Below, one piece after another: positions 26,177 to 35,210 of a stretch of 64,000 nt of DNA. Every line of letters starts with the position of its first letter. The first letter of the stretch is position 1. The notes under the pieces are model-generated. The model was not told where the DNA came from, ran no database searches, and was given only the letters and a program-made list of their open reading frames with translations. A program made the translations under genes and the position numbers. This DNA is from Ruegeria sp. R13_0. Lineage in GTDB: Bacteria; Pseudomonadota; Alphaproteobacteria; Rhodobacterales; Rhodobacteraceae. The stretch is taken from NCBI RefSeq assembly GCF_017743995.1, contig NZ_JAGHRB010000001.1, positions 434,001 through 498,000 of the forward strand, in the 5' to 3' direction.

Positions 26177-27133
26177 TTAGCCCTTGCTACCCTTGTCTTT
26201 CGCCAGCGGGTGATGTTCCAGCACCAGTTCTGACAGCCGTTCATCCAACACATGGGTGTAGATCTCGGTCGTCGCGATGTCTGCGTGGCCCAGTAGGGTC
26301 TGGATTGATCTCAGGTCGGCCCCGTTTGCCAGCAGATGGGTGGCGAAGGCATGGCGCAACGTATGCGGTGTGACCTTTTCGGGCGAGACACCGCCCTGAA
26401 CCGCCAGCTCTTTGACCAGCAGAAAGAACCTGTGCCGGGTCAGGTGCCCGGATTTGCCCCGTGACGGGAACAGGAATTTTGATCGGCTGCCACCTTTTTC
26501 AACACTTGCATCCTCGGCCTTGTCTCGTTCCTCAAGCCAAATGGCCAGTGCATCGCGGGCCGGAGGAGACAAGGGAACCATCCTCTCTTTGCCGCCCTTG
26601 CCCAGCACCAGCAACATGCGGGGATCGCCGCGCGCCGACGAGACGGGCAGGGAGACCAGCTCCGTCACCCGCATACCGGTCGCGTAGAGAAGCTCCATCA
26701 GGCAGGTGTTGCGAATACGGTCGGCCGGGCTGCGTCCGGTCTGGCGAGCGGCCTCCAACAAGCGGTCGACCTCGGGGACGTCCAGCGTTTTGGGCAGTTG
26801 CTTCTTGCGGCCCGGACCTTTGATCTGAATGGCCGGGTTCGCTTCGCGCCAGCCTTCTTCGAACGCGAACCGGTAGAGTTGTTTGATCGCCGACAACCGG
26901 CGGGCGCGGGTCGCGCGGGAGAGGCCCTGCGCATCGCAGTCGATCAGATAGGCTTCGATCCGATCCCGATCTGCTTGCTCGAAACTGGTTTTACGATGTT
27001 CCAGCCACGCGGCGAAATCCTTCAGGTCGCGACCATAAGCCAACAGAGTGTTGGTGGCCGCGCCCAATTCGGCGGCCTGCGCCTGCAGGAAGGTTGAAAT
27101 CCACAGCTCATCTGATGCCGGGCCGCTCATCAT
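26177..27133 (-). CDS. xerD: Tyrosine recombinase XerD
   Basis: Site-specific recombinase that resolves chromosome dimers at dif with XerC at the division septum. 318 residues: N-terminal SAM-like core-binding domain (residues about 8-95, AAELGAATNTLLAYGRDLKD) and catalytic domain with Arg155 (ATGMRVTELV), the beta-hairpin Lys (LGKGGKERMVPL), His257/Arg260 (HTLRHAFATH), His283 (LLGHADIATT) and the nucleophile Tyr292 (IYTHVLDERL). A short insertion (EKGGSRSKFLFPSRG) precedes the HTLRH motif. It follows the exported-protein gene with a 4-base overlap. Confidence 0.92.
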   Translation of the reverse strand: MMSGPASDELWISTFLQAQAAELGAATNTLLAYGRDLKDFAAWLEHRKTSFEQADRDRIEAYLIDCDAQGLSRATRARRLSAIKQLYRFAFEEGWREANPAIQIKGPGRKKQLPKTLDVPEVDRLLEAARQTGRSPADRIRNTCLMELLYATGMRVTELVSLPVSSARGDPRMLLVLGKGGKERMVPLSPPARDALAIWLEERDKAEDASVEKGGSRSKFLFPSRGKSGHLTRHRFFLLVKELAVQGGVSPEKVTPHTLRHAFATHLLANGADLRSIQTLLGHADIATTEIYTHVLDERLSELVLEHHPLAKDKGSKG

Positions 27134-28653
27134 CCGCGCTCGTTCAGGATCAATAGGTTCAGCGCTGCACGGCGGGCGGTTTCCTCCAGCCCGACACGAC
27201 GGAAGGTCGCGATGGCTGCGGTCATATCCACCAGATTGCCGCGGGCACCGTGGGCGAACAACTGCATCGCCTCCAAAATCGCCTCACCGAGTTGACCGTT
27301 GTCCAGTAAGGCCGCGATATCCGACGGCACCGGCGCGGCCCAGGCGAACCCTTGCGCGACCGCATCAGCCAAGGGCGACGGCGAAACAGCGCGGCCCGGA
27401 TCACCCTGCGCCAAAGCTGCCAAGAACTGCGTCTCAACCGCTGTGTCCGGCGCTTGCATTGCGGCGCGTTCATAGAAGTCCGAGAGCATCAGGATACGCC
27501 AGCGCAGGACTTCCACATCGGCCCCCTGCAATTCGACCCCATAGAGGCGTTCGGCGAAGAGATCGGCAAAGGGCACTTCAAGCCCGACGCTGCGCATTTG
27601 TTTCCAGACGAGGGGGAGGGTCTTGCTGATCGCCTCGACATTACCGGTTTCCAGGGCGGTCTCGAACTGCTGCACAGCGGCCACCCGATCCCAAACGGCA
27701 CCCGAAGCCGCCGGAGAACGCTCGGTGTAAAGACCAAGCAACTGGTTCGGGGTCAGCGCGCCGATGCGGGTCAGGCGCTCGGCGGCTTCGATCTGCGCCT
27801 TCCATCCGGCCACATCGCGCAGGTCGGCATTGGCGAAGGCCCGCGGCAGAGGGGCCGAGGGCAAACGCTCTCCGATAGCCTCAAACAACCTGAAGCTCAG
27901 TGGATCCGGGTCCTCGGGCTGCGGCAGGTAGGGCGCGTCCTCAAAAATGTCGGGATTGAGGAAACGGTCGAGGAGGTCCAGTTCCTCGGGCGGCAACAGC
28001 TCTAGCGCGTGGGCGGCCTCAAGCGTCAAAGCGGCAGAGGGCCAATCCCCCCGGCGGGCCTTGCAGAAGATCTGGGCCGCATAGTCTTTGGACAGGTTTG
28101 GCTGAGCGATCAGGGCAGTGCAGCTGCGATCTTCGTCTCCAGTCAAGAGCGTCGCATCAAACCAGCGTTCGAACCGGGCCTGCGTGTCCGTTGGACCGGC
28201 GAGTTGCACCAGCGCCTGCGCCGGGTCTGCCGCGCCGAGCTGCATCAGTCGGTCCAGACGCGCCAGCAACAGCGTCTCTTCCCCAGACGCACCGCCGGGC
28301 GCGCGGGCCTCGGACAGCAGAAGGGTGAATAGCAGCCGTTGCATGGCCGGGTTGTGCTTGACCGGGATGCGAGCAATCAGTTCTGAAATCCGCTCGGGGT
28401 CGCTGCCATGCCAGAGGTCGACGGGTAGCCCGGTTACACTCGACGACACCAGACCTATCGGCTGCGACAGCGCGTCCAGTGGTGTGACCTCAACTGCAGG
28501 CTGGCCTCCGTTCTGCGTGACCGGAGGCTCCAGCAGCACCGTGCCCGGCAGGTTCTCGGGCGGGTCGTTCAGCCAATCAATCGCGGTCAGCGGCTGCTGC
28601 GCCTGCGCTGCTCCGGCCAGAGACAGCGCGACCAACACATGCTTAATCGACAT
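27130..28653 (-). CDS. Conserved exported protein of unknown function
   Basis: 507 residues, not recognised as a named family. The N-terminus MSIKHVLVALSLAGAAQAQQ is a Sec signal peptide with an AQA cleavage site. The mature part is acidic, Ala/Leu-rich and probably all-helical, in pieces that look like helical repeats (VLRWRILMLSDFYERAAMQA and GQLGEAILEAMQLFAHGARG). No catalytic motif is seen. The ATG at 28653 overlaps by 11 bases the stop of a 49-codon membrane ORF, and xerD overlaps its own stop, so three genes may form one unit. A longer frame upstream (to 28761) would read through that small ORF and has no signal peptide. Confidence 0.8.
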   Translation of the reverse strand: MSIKHVLVALSLAGAAQAQQPLTAIDWLNDPPENLPGTVLLEPPVTQNGGQPAVEVTPLDALSQPIGLVSSSVTGLPVDLWHGSDPERISELIARIPVKHNPAMQRLLFTLLLSEARAPGGASGEETLLLARLDRLMQLGAADPAQALVQLAGPTDTQARFERWFDATLLTGDEDRSCTALIAQPNLSKDYAAQIFCKARRGDWPSAALTLEAAHALELLPPEELDLLDRFLNPDIFEDAPYLPQPEDPDPLSFRLFEAIGERLPSAPLPRAFANADLRDVAGWKAQIEAAERLTRIGALTPNQLLGLYTERSPAASGAVWDRVAAVQQFETALETGNVEAISKTLPLVWKQMRSVGLEVPFADLFAERLYGVELQGADVEVLRWRILMLSDFYERAAMQAPDTAVETQFLAALAQGDPGRAVSPSPLADAVAQGFAWAAPVPSDIAALLDNGQLGEAILEAMQLFAHGARGNLVDMTAAIATFRRVGLEETARRAALNLLILNERG

Positions 28654-28792
28654 CCAACGTGACCGGTTCACGGATTTCGCTTTGCGGGGCCGAGAAATCG
28701 GCACCGAAATAAGGACCCACATAGGCGTAGGCCACCAGCCCGATGAAGGCCAGGCAAACAATATATATCAGGAACTTGATCAGACGGCCCAT
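28643..28792 (-). CDS. Small single-helix membrane protein (49 aa)
   Basis: ATG 28792 to TAA 28643 gives 49 residues: basic start MGRLIKF, one strong membrane helix (LIYIVCLAFIGLVAYAYVG) and a short polar tail ending LDVD. It is directly upstream of, and overlaps by 11 bases, the signal-peptide start of the unknown exported protein, so it is likely coupled to it. The reading is supported only by its composition and placement. Confidence 0.6.
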   Translation of the reverse strand: MGRLIKFLIYIVCLAFIGLVAYAYVGPYFGADFSAPQSEIREPVTLDVD

Positions 28793-28871
28793 GGCGCCAC
28801 GCTGCCTCAATTTTTGGTTTTGACCAAGTTATAACTGGCATTTTTCTTAAGATCACGTCATTCACGGTTAA

Positions 28872-29459
28872 ATGAGCGAAATTAAGCATAACACACACGC
28901 GGCAGGCACACAGGGCCGGTTTGATCTGCACAAAACCGTTGTTCTTGTGGGCATGATGGGGGCCGGAAAGACCGCTGTTGGCCGCGCATTGGCGGCGCGG
29001 CTGGGTGTTCCTTTCCTCGATAGCGACGCCGAGATCGAATCAGCCGCCAATATGACCATCCCCGAGATTTTCCAGCGTGACGGAGAGCCGTTTTTTCGCG
29101 CCAAGGAAACCCAAGTGATTGGTCGCTTGCTGGATGAGCAGAAAGGTATTCTATCGACGGGTGGCGGCGCGTTTCTGTCCGAGGGCAACCGCGACATGAT
29201 CACCGAACGGGGTGCCTCGGTCTGGTTGCGTGCGGATCTTGATGTGTTGTGGAGCCGGGTGCGCCACAAGGATACCCGCCCGTTGCTGAGGACGGACGAT
29301 CCTTATGCGACGTTGAAGGCGCTGTACGAGGCGCGCGTGCCCGTCTATGCCGAGGCCGATTTGACGGTGGCTTCGGATGGTGAGACCTCGATCGACAATA
29401 TGGTAGACCGCGTGGTCGACGCCCTGCTGGCCCGACCCGATGTTTTGGAACGAAAATAG
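28872..29459 (+). CDS. aroK: Shikimate kinase
   Basis: Phosphorylates shikimate at O3 in the chorismate pathway. 195 residues, P-loop kinase with Walker A VGMMGAGKTAVG (about residues 27-34), substrate-binding DSDAEIESAANMTIPEIF, the STGGGAFLSEGNRD loop, and the LID arginine region (SRVRHKDTRPLLRTDDP). A ~25-residue polar extension precedes the P-loop. aroB follows with no gap, the usual aroK-aroB operon. Confidence 0.96.
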   Translation: MSEIKHNTHAAGTQGRFDLHKTVVLVGMMGAGKTAVGRALAARLGVPFLDSDAEIESAANMTIPEIFQRDGEPFFRAKETQVIGRLLDEQKGILSTGGGAFLSEGNRDMITERGASVWLRADLDVLWSRVRHKDTRPLLRTDDPYATLKALYEARVPVYAEADLTVASDGETSIDNMVDRVVDALLARPDVLERK

Positions 29460-30572
29460 ATGCATCAGACCGTACATGTGGAATTGGGCGAACGCTCGTA
29501 TGATGTCGAGATTGGCCCGGACCTGCTGGCGCAATCCGGCGCTCGGATCGCGCCTTTGCTGCGCCGTCCGAAAGTTGCGGTTCTGACTGACGAGAACGTC
29601 GCCGCCCTTCATCTGGAGGCCCTGCGCGATGGGCTTGCGAGCGCGGGGATCGAGATGTCCTCACTGGCCTTGCCTGCAGGAGAAGCGACCAAAAGCTGGC
29701 CGCATTTTGAGCGAGCTGTGGAGTGGCTGCTGGCCGAAAAGGTCGAGCGTCGGGACATCGTCATCGCCTTTGGCGGTGGAGTGATCGGGGACCTCGCAGG
29801 TTTCGCTGCCGCTGTGCTGCGCCGTGGCGTGCGTTTCGTTCAAATCCCGACCTCGTTGCTGGCGCAGGTCGACAGTTCGGTCGGAGGCAAAACTGGGATC
29901 AACGCGCCTCAGGGCAAAAACCTGATCGGCGCGTTTCATCAACCCTCTTTGGTGCTGGCCGATACCTCGGTTCTGGGTACCATGACCCAGCGTGATTTCC
30001 TGTCGGGCTATGGAGAGGTGGTCAAATACGGCCTGCTCGGCGACGCCGAATTCTTCGAATGGCTTGAAGGTAACGGAACCGATGTCTCCTCGGGCGATAT
30101 GGCCGCGCGGGTGCGTGCTGTCACGCGATCGGTCCAGATGAAAGCCGATATCGTCGCGCGCGACGAGACCGAGCAGGGGGATCGCGCGCTTTTGAACCTC
30201 GGGCACACGTTCTGTCACGCGTTGGAGGCCGCGACAGGGTATTCCGACCGGCTGTTGCATGGCGAAGGCGTTGCCATCGGCTGCGCGCTGGCCTTTGAAT
30301 TGTCGGCACGACTGGGCCTGTGTTCGCAGGAAGACCCAAGCCGAGTGCGGGCGCATTTGAAGGCTATGGGGATGAAAACCGATCTGGCTGATATTCCCGG
30401 TGATCTTCCCGGAGCCGAGGCCTTGGTGGACCTGATGGCGCAGGACAAAAAGGTGATCGACGGTCAGTTGCGTTTCATTCTGGCGCGAGGGATCGGTCAG
30501 GCCTTTGTGACTTCGGATGTCCCGCGTGAGGCCGTCCTGTCGGTGCTAGAGGATGCGTTGGCAACCGCCTGA
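29460..30572 (+). CDS. aroB: 3-Dehydroquinate synthase
   Basis: Converts DAHP to 3-dehydroquinate with NAD and Zn2+; second step of aromatic amino-acid and folate precursor synthesis. 370 residues with the expected blocks: FGGGVIGDLAGFAAAVLRRG (NAD), TSLLAQVDSSVGGKTGIN, the zinc ligands Glu and His in LSGYGEVVKYGLL and NLGHTFCHALEA. The start codon follows the aroK stop directly, so the genes are translationally linked. Confidence 0.97.
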   Translation: MHQTVHVELGERSYDVEIGPDLLAQSGARIAPLLRRPKVAVLTDENVAALHLEALRDGLASAGIEMSSLALPAGEATKSWPHFERAVEWLLAEKVERRDIVIAFGGGVIGDLAGFAAAVLRRGVRFVQIPTSLLAQVDSSVGGKTGINAPQGKNLIGAFHQPSLVLADTSVLGTMTQRDFLSGYGEVVKYGLLGDAEFFEWLEGNGTDVSSGDMAARVRAVTRSVQMKADIVARDETEQGDRALLNLGHTFCHALEAATGYSDRLLHGEGVAIGCALAFELSARLGLCSQEDPSRVRAHLKAMGMKTDLADIPGDLPGAEALVDLMAQDKKVIDGQLRFILARGIGQAFVTSDVPREAVLSVLEDALATA

Positions 30573-30580
30573 CGAGACGG

Positions 30581-31651
30581 TCAGCGCCCGCGAATCACCA
30601 TCAACTCACCGATGTTTTCACGGGTGATATAGCCTATCATAAGCCCGGTGCGATTGATCACGGCGACCGCCGGCGCGCCTTTGTGCAACCCGTCCAAAAC
30701 CTTTGCCAATCCAGCAGTCAAGCCGACCTGCGGGATGTTACGCTCCATGATCGAAACGGCGGGGTCAGAGCGTGGGTGATCGCCGGCCAGTGCCTTGAAC
30801 AAGTGATCTCGGGTCATGAAGCCCTGAAGGTGGCCTTTGTCGTCCAGAACCGGAAACTCATGTTGCGTTGTATGGATCACGGCCTGCGCAGCTGTATTCA
30901 ATGTGTCCTGAGGTGACAGCGCGTGGAATTCTGTAATCATCGCGTCGCGCGCTAAAACATGCCGCGTGGCCGAGCGCAGCGCCACATCCTGACTTTCTGC
31001 ATTGGCTGCGAAGAACACGAAAACAGCAATCACGACGAGGATCGGGTTGCCCGAGCTGAGCCCATAGAACCCGAGCCCCACAGCAAGCATCTGACCGCTC
31101 GCCGCTGCGATGCGCGTGGCTGTGACGCGGTCCAGACGAAGGCAGAGGAGGGCACGGAAAACGCGACCTCCATCCATCGGGAAGGCAGGGATCATGTTGA
31201 ACGCGGCCAGCAGAAGATTGATATAGGCGAGACGGTCCAGCATCCCGATATTTGCGGAATCGATCTGGCTGATCGTCTCAAAGGGCATCCCAGCGCCAAA
31301 CCCCATCAGAACCAACCAGATCGCGACATTGACGGCCGGACCGGCGAGGGCCACCCAGACCTCTTGCATCGGTTTTTCCGGCATACGCTCCAACCGGGCC
31401 AGACCGCCGATGGGCAACAGGGTGATGTCAGGGGTTTTGATGCCGAAGCGACGCGCCATCAGGGCGTGGCCGAACTCATGCGCCACAACGCAGGCAAACA
31501 GGGCCAGCACGAAGATCAGGTTCTCGATCGCGGCGGGCCAACCTCCGCTGGAATAGGCCGCGAATCCGACCCAAGCCAGCAGCAGGAAAAAGGTGACATG
31601 GACCCTCAGTTCGGACCCGAGAAGTCGGCCGAGAGCGAAGGACCATGCCAT
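30581..31651 (-). CDS. Site-2 protease family protein with CBS domains
   Basis: Intramembrane zinc metalloprotease of the M50 family, 356 residues. The HExxH site is VVAHEFGHALMARRFG (His58, Glu59, His62), and the second ligand motif NMIPAFPMDGGRVFRALL holds the conserved Asp. Several hydrophobic segments surround them. The C-terminal third carries two CBS repeats (RDAMITEFHALSPQDTLNTA and GFMTRDHLFKAL). Substrate unknown; family members cleave anti-sigma factors or other membrane proteins. Converges on aroB (8-base gap). ssb lies upstream on the same strand, 18 bases away. Confidence 0.93.
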   Translation of the reverse strand: MAWSFALGRLLGSELRVHVTFFLLLAWVGFAAYSSGGWPAAIENLIFVLALFACVVAHEFGHALMARRFGIKTPDITLLPIGGLARLERMPEKPMQEVWVALAGPAVNVAIWLVLMGFGAGMPFETISQIDSANIGMLDRLAYINLLLAAFNMIPAFPMDGGRVFRALLCLRLDRVTATRIAAASGQMLAVGLGFYGLSSGNPILVVIAVFVFFAANAESQDVALRSATRHVLARDAMITEFHALSPQDTLNTAAQAVIHTTQHEFPVLDDKGHLQGFMTRDHLFKALAGDHPRSDPAVSIMERNIPQVGLTAGLAKVLDGLHKGAPAVAVINRTGLMIGYITRENIGELMVIRGR

Positions 31652-31669
31652 GTTGTGTCTCCGTTTCGT

Positions 31670-32176
31670 TTAGAACGGAATCTCGTCGTCGTCGATTCCG
31701 CCGGATGCCGGGGCAGGTGAGCCGGACGGGGCGCCATAAGGATCGCCGTAGCCGCCGCCAGCCTGTCCGCCGCCATAGCTGCCCGATTGGCCACCGCCGT
31801 AACCGCCACCGCCGCCACCTTCGCCGCGGCTGTCCAGCAGGGTCAGCTCACCACGGTAAGGGCGCAAAACAACCTCGGTCGAGTAACGATCCTGGCCGGA
31901 CTGGTCCTGCCATTTGCGCGTTTCCAACTGGCCTTCGATGTAGACCTTGCTGCCTTTGCGCAGGTATTGCTCGGCAATGCGGGCCAGAGGTTCCGAGAAG
32001 ATCGCGACCGAGTGCCACTCGGTCCGTTCCCGGCGTTCGCCCGTGTTGCGGTCTTTCCAGTTCTCTGACGTCGCAATCCGCAGGTTGCACACTTTACCGC
32101 CGTTCTGAAACGACCGAACCTCGGGATCGCGGCCGAGATTTCCGACCAGAATGACCTTATTTACTGAACCCGCCAT
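31670..32176 (-). CDS. ssb: Single-stranded DNA-binding protein
   Basis: 168 residues: OB-fold domain ([20 protein letters not shown] to about residue 110, with the conserved [20 protein letters not shown]), a glycine-rich low-complexity linker ([18 protein letters not shown]) and the acidic tip DDDEIPF that binds partner proteins. ATG 32176 begins directly on the canonical N-terminus; upstream in-frame codons are not protein-like. A single GTTC half-site sits about 19 bases upstream but lacks the second LexA half. Confidence 0.97.
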   Translation of the reverse strand: MAGSVNKVILVGNLGRDPEVRSFQNGGKVCNLRIATSENWKDRNTGERRERTEWHSVAIFSEPLARIAEQYLRKGSKVYIEGQLETRKWQDQSGQDRYSTEVVLRPYRGELTLLDSRGEGGGGGGYGGGQSGSYGGGQAGGGYGDPYGAPSGSPAPASGGIDDDEIPF

Positions 32177-32379
32177 GTAGTTCCCCGCTTTGTTCTCACT
32201 TGAATGCGCCGAATCTGGCGCTGAATATGCCAGAGACCCTATACGGCCAGCATCAGGGTGAAAACACGTTGATGACACAGTGTCGGATTAGAATCTGCCT
32301 GCCCCGTCCTGCACGCTTTTCATTCAGGCGCGGTCGACATATACTCTGCCTGTTTTCGGATCGGGCAGGATAGGCATTC

Positions 32380-32958
32380 ATGCGGTCTTTGGTTTTAGGT
32401 TTTGTCGGTGTGTGTCTGCTGCTGACCACGGCCCCGGTGCAGGCTCAGACACTGTCTACCAAGAATAGAAAAGACATTTTCCTCAAGCAATCCAAAGTGT
32501 TGGACTCGCGCGCGGCGACGCAATATCGCGGGTCCGAGCGGCTTAAGCCGAAAGTAGCGCAGGGCCGGTTCGACAAGCGCTATACTGGAAAGTACCGTGG
32601 AGAATACCTGACGCTTGCCCGCCAAGCCGCTCGCCAGCACAACATCCCGGAAGAGCTGTTTTTGCGTCTGGTACAGCAGGAAAGCGGCTGGAACCCCACA
32701 GCGAAATCTCACAAAGGGGCTTTGGGTCTGGCGCAGCTGATGCCGCAAACGGCCCAGCTTTTGGGTGTAAATCCCCATGACCCCAAGCAAAACCTGGAAG
32801 GCGGCGCGCGGTATCTGTCATGGCAATACCGCAAGTTCAAGTCGTGGCCTTTGGCGCTGGCGGCTTACAATGCGGGTCCAAAGGCCGTTGAGAAACACGG
32901 TGGCATTCCGCCGTACAAGGAAACCCAGAATTACGTGAAGGTGATCTGGGGCGGCTAA
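32380..32958 (+). CDS. Lytic transglycosylase (SLT family)
   Basis: Exported murein lyase of 192 residues with a signal peptide ([20 protein letters not shown]). The SLT/GEWL-like domain covers about residues 75-185: catalytic Glu in [14 protein letters not shown], then [20 protein letters not shown] and [20 protein letters not shown], the standard three motifs. It cleaves the glycan backbone making 1,6-anhydro muropeptides. Single gene, convergent with the ABC transporter operon and closed by a shared terminator. Confidence 0.93.
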   Translation: MRSLVLGFVGVCLLLTTAPVQAQTLSTKNRKDIFLKQSKVLDSRAATQYRGSERLKPKVAQGRFDKRYTGKYRGEYLTLARQAARQHNIPEELFLRLVQQESGWNPTAKSHKGALGLAQLMPQTAQLLGVNPHDPKQNLEGGARYLSWQYRKFKSWPLALAAYNAGPKAVEKHGGIPPYKETQNYVKVIWGG

Positions 32959-32985
32959 GGCGCAGAACGGCGAACTCAGGAACTC

Positions 32986-33015
32986 AAAAAAGGCCGGTCA
33001 ATGACCGGCCTTTCA
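32986..33015. terminator. Bidirectional terminator
   Basis: Twelve-pair stem AAAGGCCGGTCA/TGACCGGCCTTT (32989-33000 with 33002-33013) almost without loop, flanked by A-run and T-run. It lies between the convergent stops at 32958 and 33031. Confidence 0.88.
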
Positions 33016-33030
33016 AGTTCGTACAAACGC

Positions 33031-35118
33031 CTATTCCGCGGCGATTTTTATCACAGGCTCCATACGAGCCAGAACATCTTCGGCCAAATGGCATTTGACC
33101 TGATGCCCGTCGGCCAGGGTCTTCACAGGCGGGACATCGGATTCACAACGTCCATCCGGCACCTCGGATTTCCAACGGCAACGCGTCTGGAACGGGCAAC
33201 CCGGCGGTGGGTTCATGGCCGACGGAATATCGCCTTCCAGCACGATATGCTGTTTCTCGATCGAGGTATCAGCAATCGGAACCGCGCTCAGCAGCGCTTC
33301 GGTGTAGGGGTGATACGGGGGCGAGAAGACCTGATCGGTCGTTCCCAGTTCGACCACGTGGCCGAGATACATCACCATCACACGGTCGCTGAGATAGCGC
33401 ACGATCGACAAATCATGGCTGATGAACAGCAAGGTGGTCTTGTGTTCGCGCTGGATCTCCATCAGCAGATCGGTCACAGCCGCCTGAACGGACACATCCA
33501 AGGCCGAGACCGGCTCATCCGCAACCACGATCCGTGCATCACCCGCAAAGGCGCGCGCGATACCGACACGCTGTTTCTGACCACCCGAAAGCTGTCGCGG
33601 CATCCGGTCCGCGAAGGCGCGGGGCAGTTTCACCAGATCCAACAGTTCCAGCATGCGCTTCTTGCGCTCGGCCTCGGAGTTGCCAACCCCGAAGATTTCC
33701 AGTGCGCGGATGATCTGACGCCCGACAGTCATCGACGGGTTCAGCGTGTCAAACGGGTTCTGGAAAACCATCTGCACTTCACCCACGGTCTTAGCGTCGC
33801 GTTCCTCGATCGGAACGGCCTCGATGTTGCGGTTGTCCAACAGGATTTGCCCGTCGGTCGCCGTTTCAAGCCCCATCAGAACCTTGGCGAAGGTGGATTT
33901 ACCGCAACCGGATTCCCCGACGATGGCCAACGTCTCGGACTCATGAGCCTCGAAACTCAGCGTCTCGTTGGCCTTTACCACTTTGGTCGTCCCGCCTCCG
34001 AACAGGGCGTTGGCCGCCACCTCATAATATTTCTTGAGGTTGTCCATCTTCAGAACGGTCCGTCCGATCTCGCCCTTTTCCTTTTGTTCGCCAACGGTGA
34101 TCGGCGCGTTCCAGTCGATCTCTTGGAACTTCAGACAGCGCGTATGGTGGCGATCATTGCCGGGCACAGCCTCCATCAGGATGTTCTGAGCGTCACAGCG
34201 ACCTTCTTCGAAATAGTCGCAGCGCGGGCCAAAGTTACATCCCGGCGGGCGTTCATGCGGCAGAGGGAAGTTCCCCGGAATGGCCACCAGCGGACGCGCG
34301 TTCTTGTCGGCACCAGGCAGGGGGATCGACCGGAACAGCGCCTGTGTATATGGGTGCTGCATCTCGTCGAACACATCCTTGATCGAGCCGCGCTCGACCG
34401 CTTCGCCGGAATACATCACGCACAGCCGGTCGCAGGTTTCCAGTACCAGCCCCAGATTGTGCGAGATGAACAGCATTGAGGTGCCGTATTTCTTACCCAG
34501 ATCCTTGACCAGTTCGACCACGGCGGCCTCAACGGTCACGTCCAGAGCCGTGGTGGGTTCGTCCAAAATCAACAGGGCGGGTTTCGACATCAACGCCATT
34601 GCAATAACGATCCGCTGCTGCTGACCGCCTGAAAGCTGGTGCGGGAAAGAGTTCAGCATCCGCTCAGGGTCAGGCAGGCGCACATCAGTGACGACCTCCA
34701 ATGCACGCGCATAAGCCTCTTCCTGACCAACGCCCTCATGGATCATCGGCACTTCCATCAACTGCTTGCCGATCTTCATTGCCGGGTTCAGAGAGGCCAT
34801 CGGCTCCTGATAGATCATTGCGATCTCATTGCCGCGAATGTCGCGCAGTTCCTCGGTGGTCATCTCACCCAGATCACGCCCTTTGAACTTGATCGAGCCG
34901 CCAACGATGCGCCCGTTCTTGCCCAGATCCTGCATGACACCCAGCGCCACTGTAGACTTGCCGCAGCCGGATTCACCCACCAGCCCGACAGCCTCGCCTG
35001 GCTGCACGCTGACCGAGAAATCCATAACGGCGGGAATTTCCCTCAGCCGGGTGAAAAACGAGATCGAAAGCTTGTCGATCTCCAGAATAGGCCCGTCATA
35101 GTCCGCCAGTTTGTTCAT
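33031..35118 (-). CDS. Fused dipeptide/oligopeptide ABC transporter ATPase (DppD-DppF type)
   Basis: Two ABC ATPases in one chain of about 695 residues. Domain 1: Walker A GLVGESGCGKST, signature LSGGQQQRIVIAMAL, Walker B LLILDEPTTALD; domain 2: AIVGESGCGKST, LSGGQKQRVGIARAF and IVVADEPVSALD. Each ends with the oligopeptide C-terminal domain bearing cysteines (PPGCNFGPRCDYFEEGRCDA and PPGCPFQTRCRW). ATG 35118 has AGGAGTAAC at ribosome-site distance; a start at 35157 has none. It powers uptake with the two permeases and binding protein of the same operon. Two ATPases are usually separate in E. coli; fusion is common in Rhodobacterales. Confidence 0.95.
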   Translation of the reverse strand: MNKLADYDGPILEIDKLSISFFTRLREIPAVMDFSVSVQPGEAVGLVGESGCGKSTVALGVMQDLGKNGRIVGGSIKFKGRDLGEMTTEELRDIRGNEIAMIYQEPMASLNPAMKIGKQLMEVPMIHEGVGQEEAYARALEVVTDVRLPDPERMLNSFPHQLSGGQQQRIVIAMALMSKPALLILDEPTTALDVTVEAAVVELVKDLGKKYGTSMLFISHNLGLVLETCDRLCVMYSGEAVERGSIKDVFDEMQHPYTQALFRSIPLPGADKNARPLVAIPGNFPLPHERPPGCNFGPRCDYFEEGRCDAQNILMEAVPGNDRHHTRCLKFQEIDWNAPITVGEQKEKGEIGRTVLKMDNLKKYYEVAANALFGGGTTKVVKANETLSFEAHESETLAIVGESGCGKSTFAKVLMGLETATDGQILLDNRNIEAVPIEERDAKTVGEVQMVFQNPFDTLNPSMTVGRQIIRALEIFGVGNSEAERKKRMLELLDLVKLPRAFADRMPRQLSGGQKQRVGIARAFAGDARIVVADEPVSALDVSVQAAVTDLLMEIQREHKTTLLFISHDLSIVRYLSDRVMVMYLGHVVELGTTDQVFSPPYHPYTEALLSAVPIADTSIEKQHIVLEGDIPSAMNPPPGCPFQTRCRWKSEVPDGRCESDVPPVKTLADGHQVKCHLAEDVLARMEPVIKIAAE

Positions 35119-35180
35119 CTTGTTACTCCTCGCGAGAGTCCGGGGGATCCCCTTCATCTGGCTAAAAATACCTCGGGGGT

Positions 35181-35199
35181 CCGGGGGCAGAGCCCCCGG
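35181..35199. repeat. CCGGGGGC hairpin in permease-ATPase gap
   Basis: Eight-pair palindrome CCGGGGGC-AGA-GCCCCCGG between the permease stop (35211) and the ATPase start (35118), preceded by CCTCGGGGGT. It looks like the short GC-rich intergenic palindromes that recur in Roseobacter genomes, recalled from experience and not checked. Confidence 0.45.
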
Positions 35200-35210
35200 C
35201 CTTGATCACA

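Noticed and set aside
32177..32230. LexA box at ssb
   Set aside because: A GTTC half-site is followed by N7 and AATG, not GTTC; not a match.
33001..34479. Long plus-strand frame opposite the ABC ATPase
   Set aside because: Antisense shadow of the fused ATPase gene; translation has no domain-like pattern and is rich in His/Arg/Gln from codon mirror effects.
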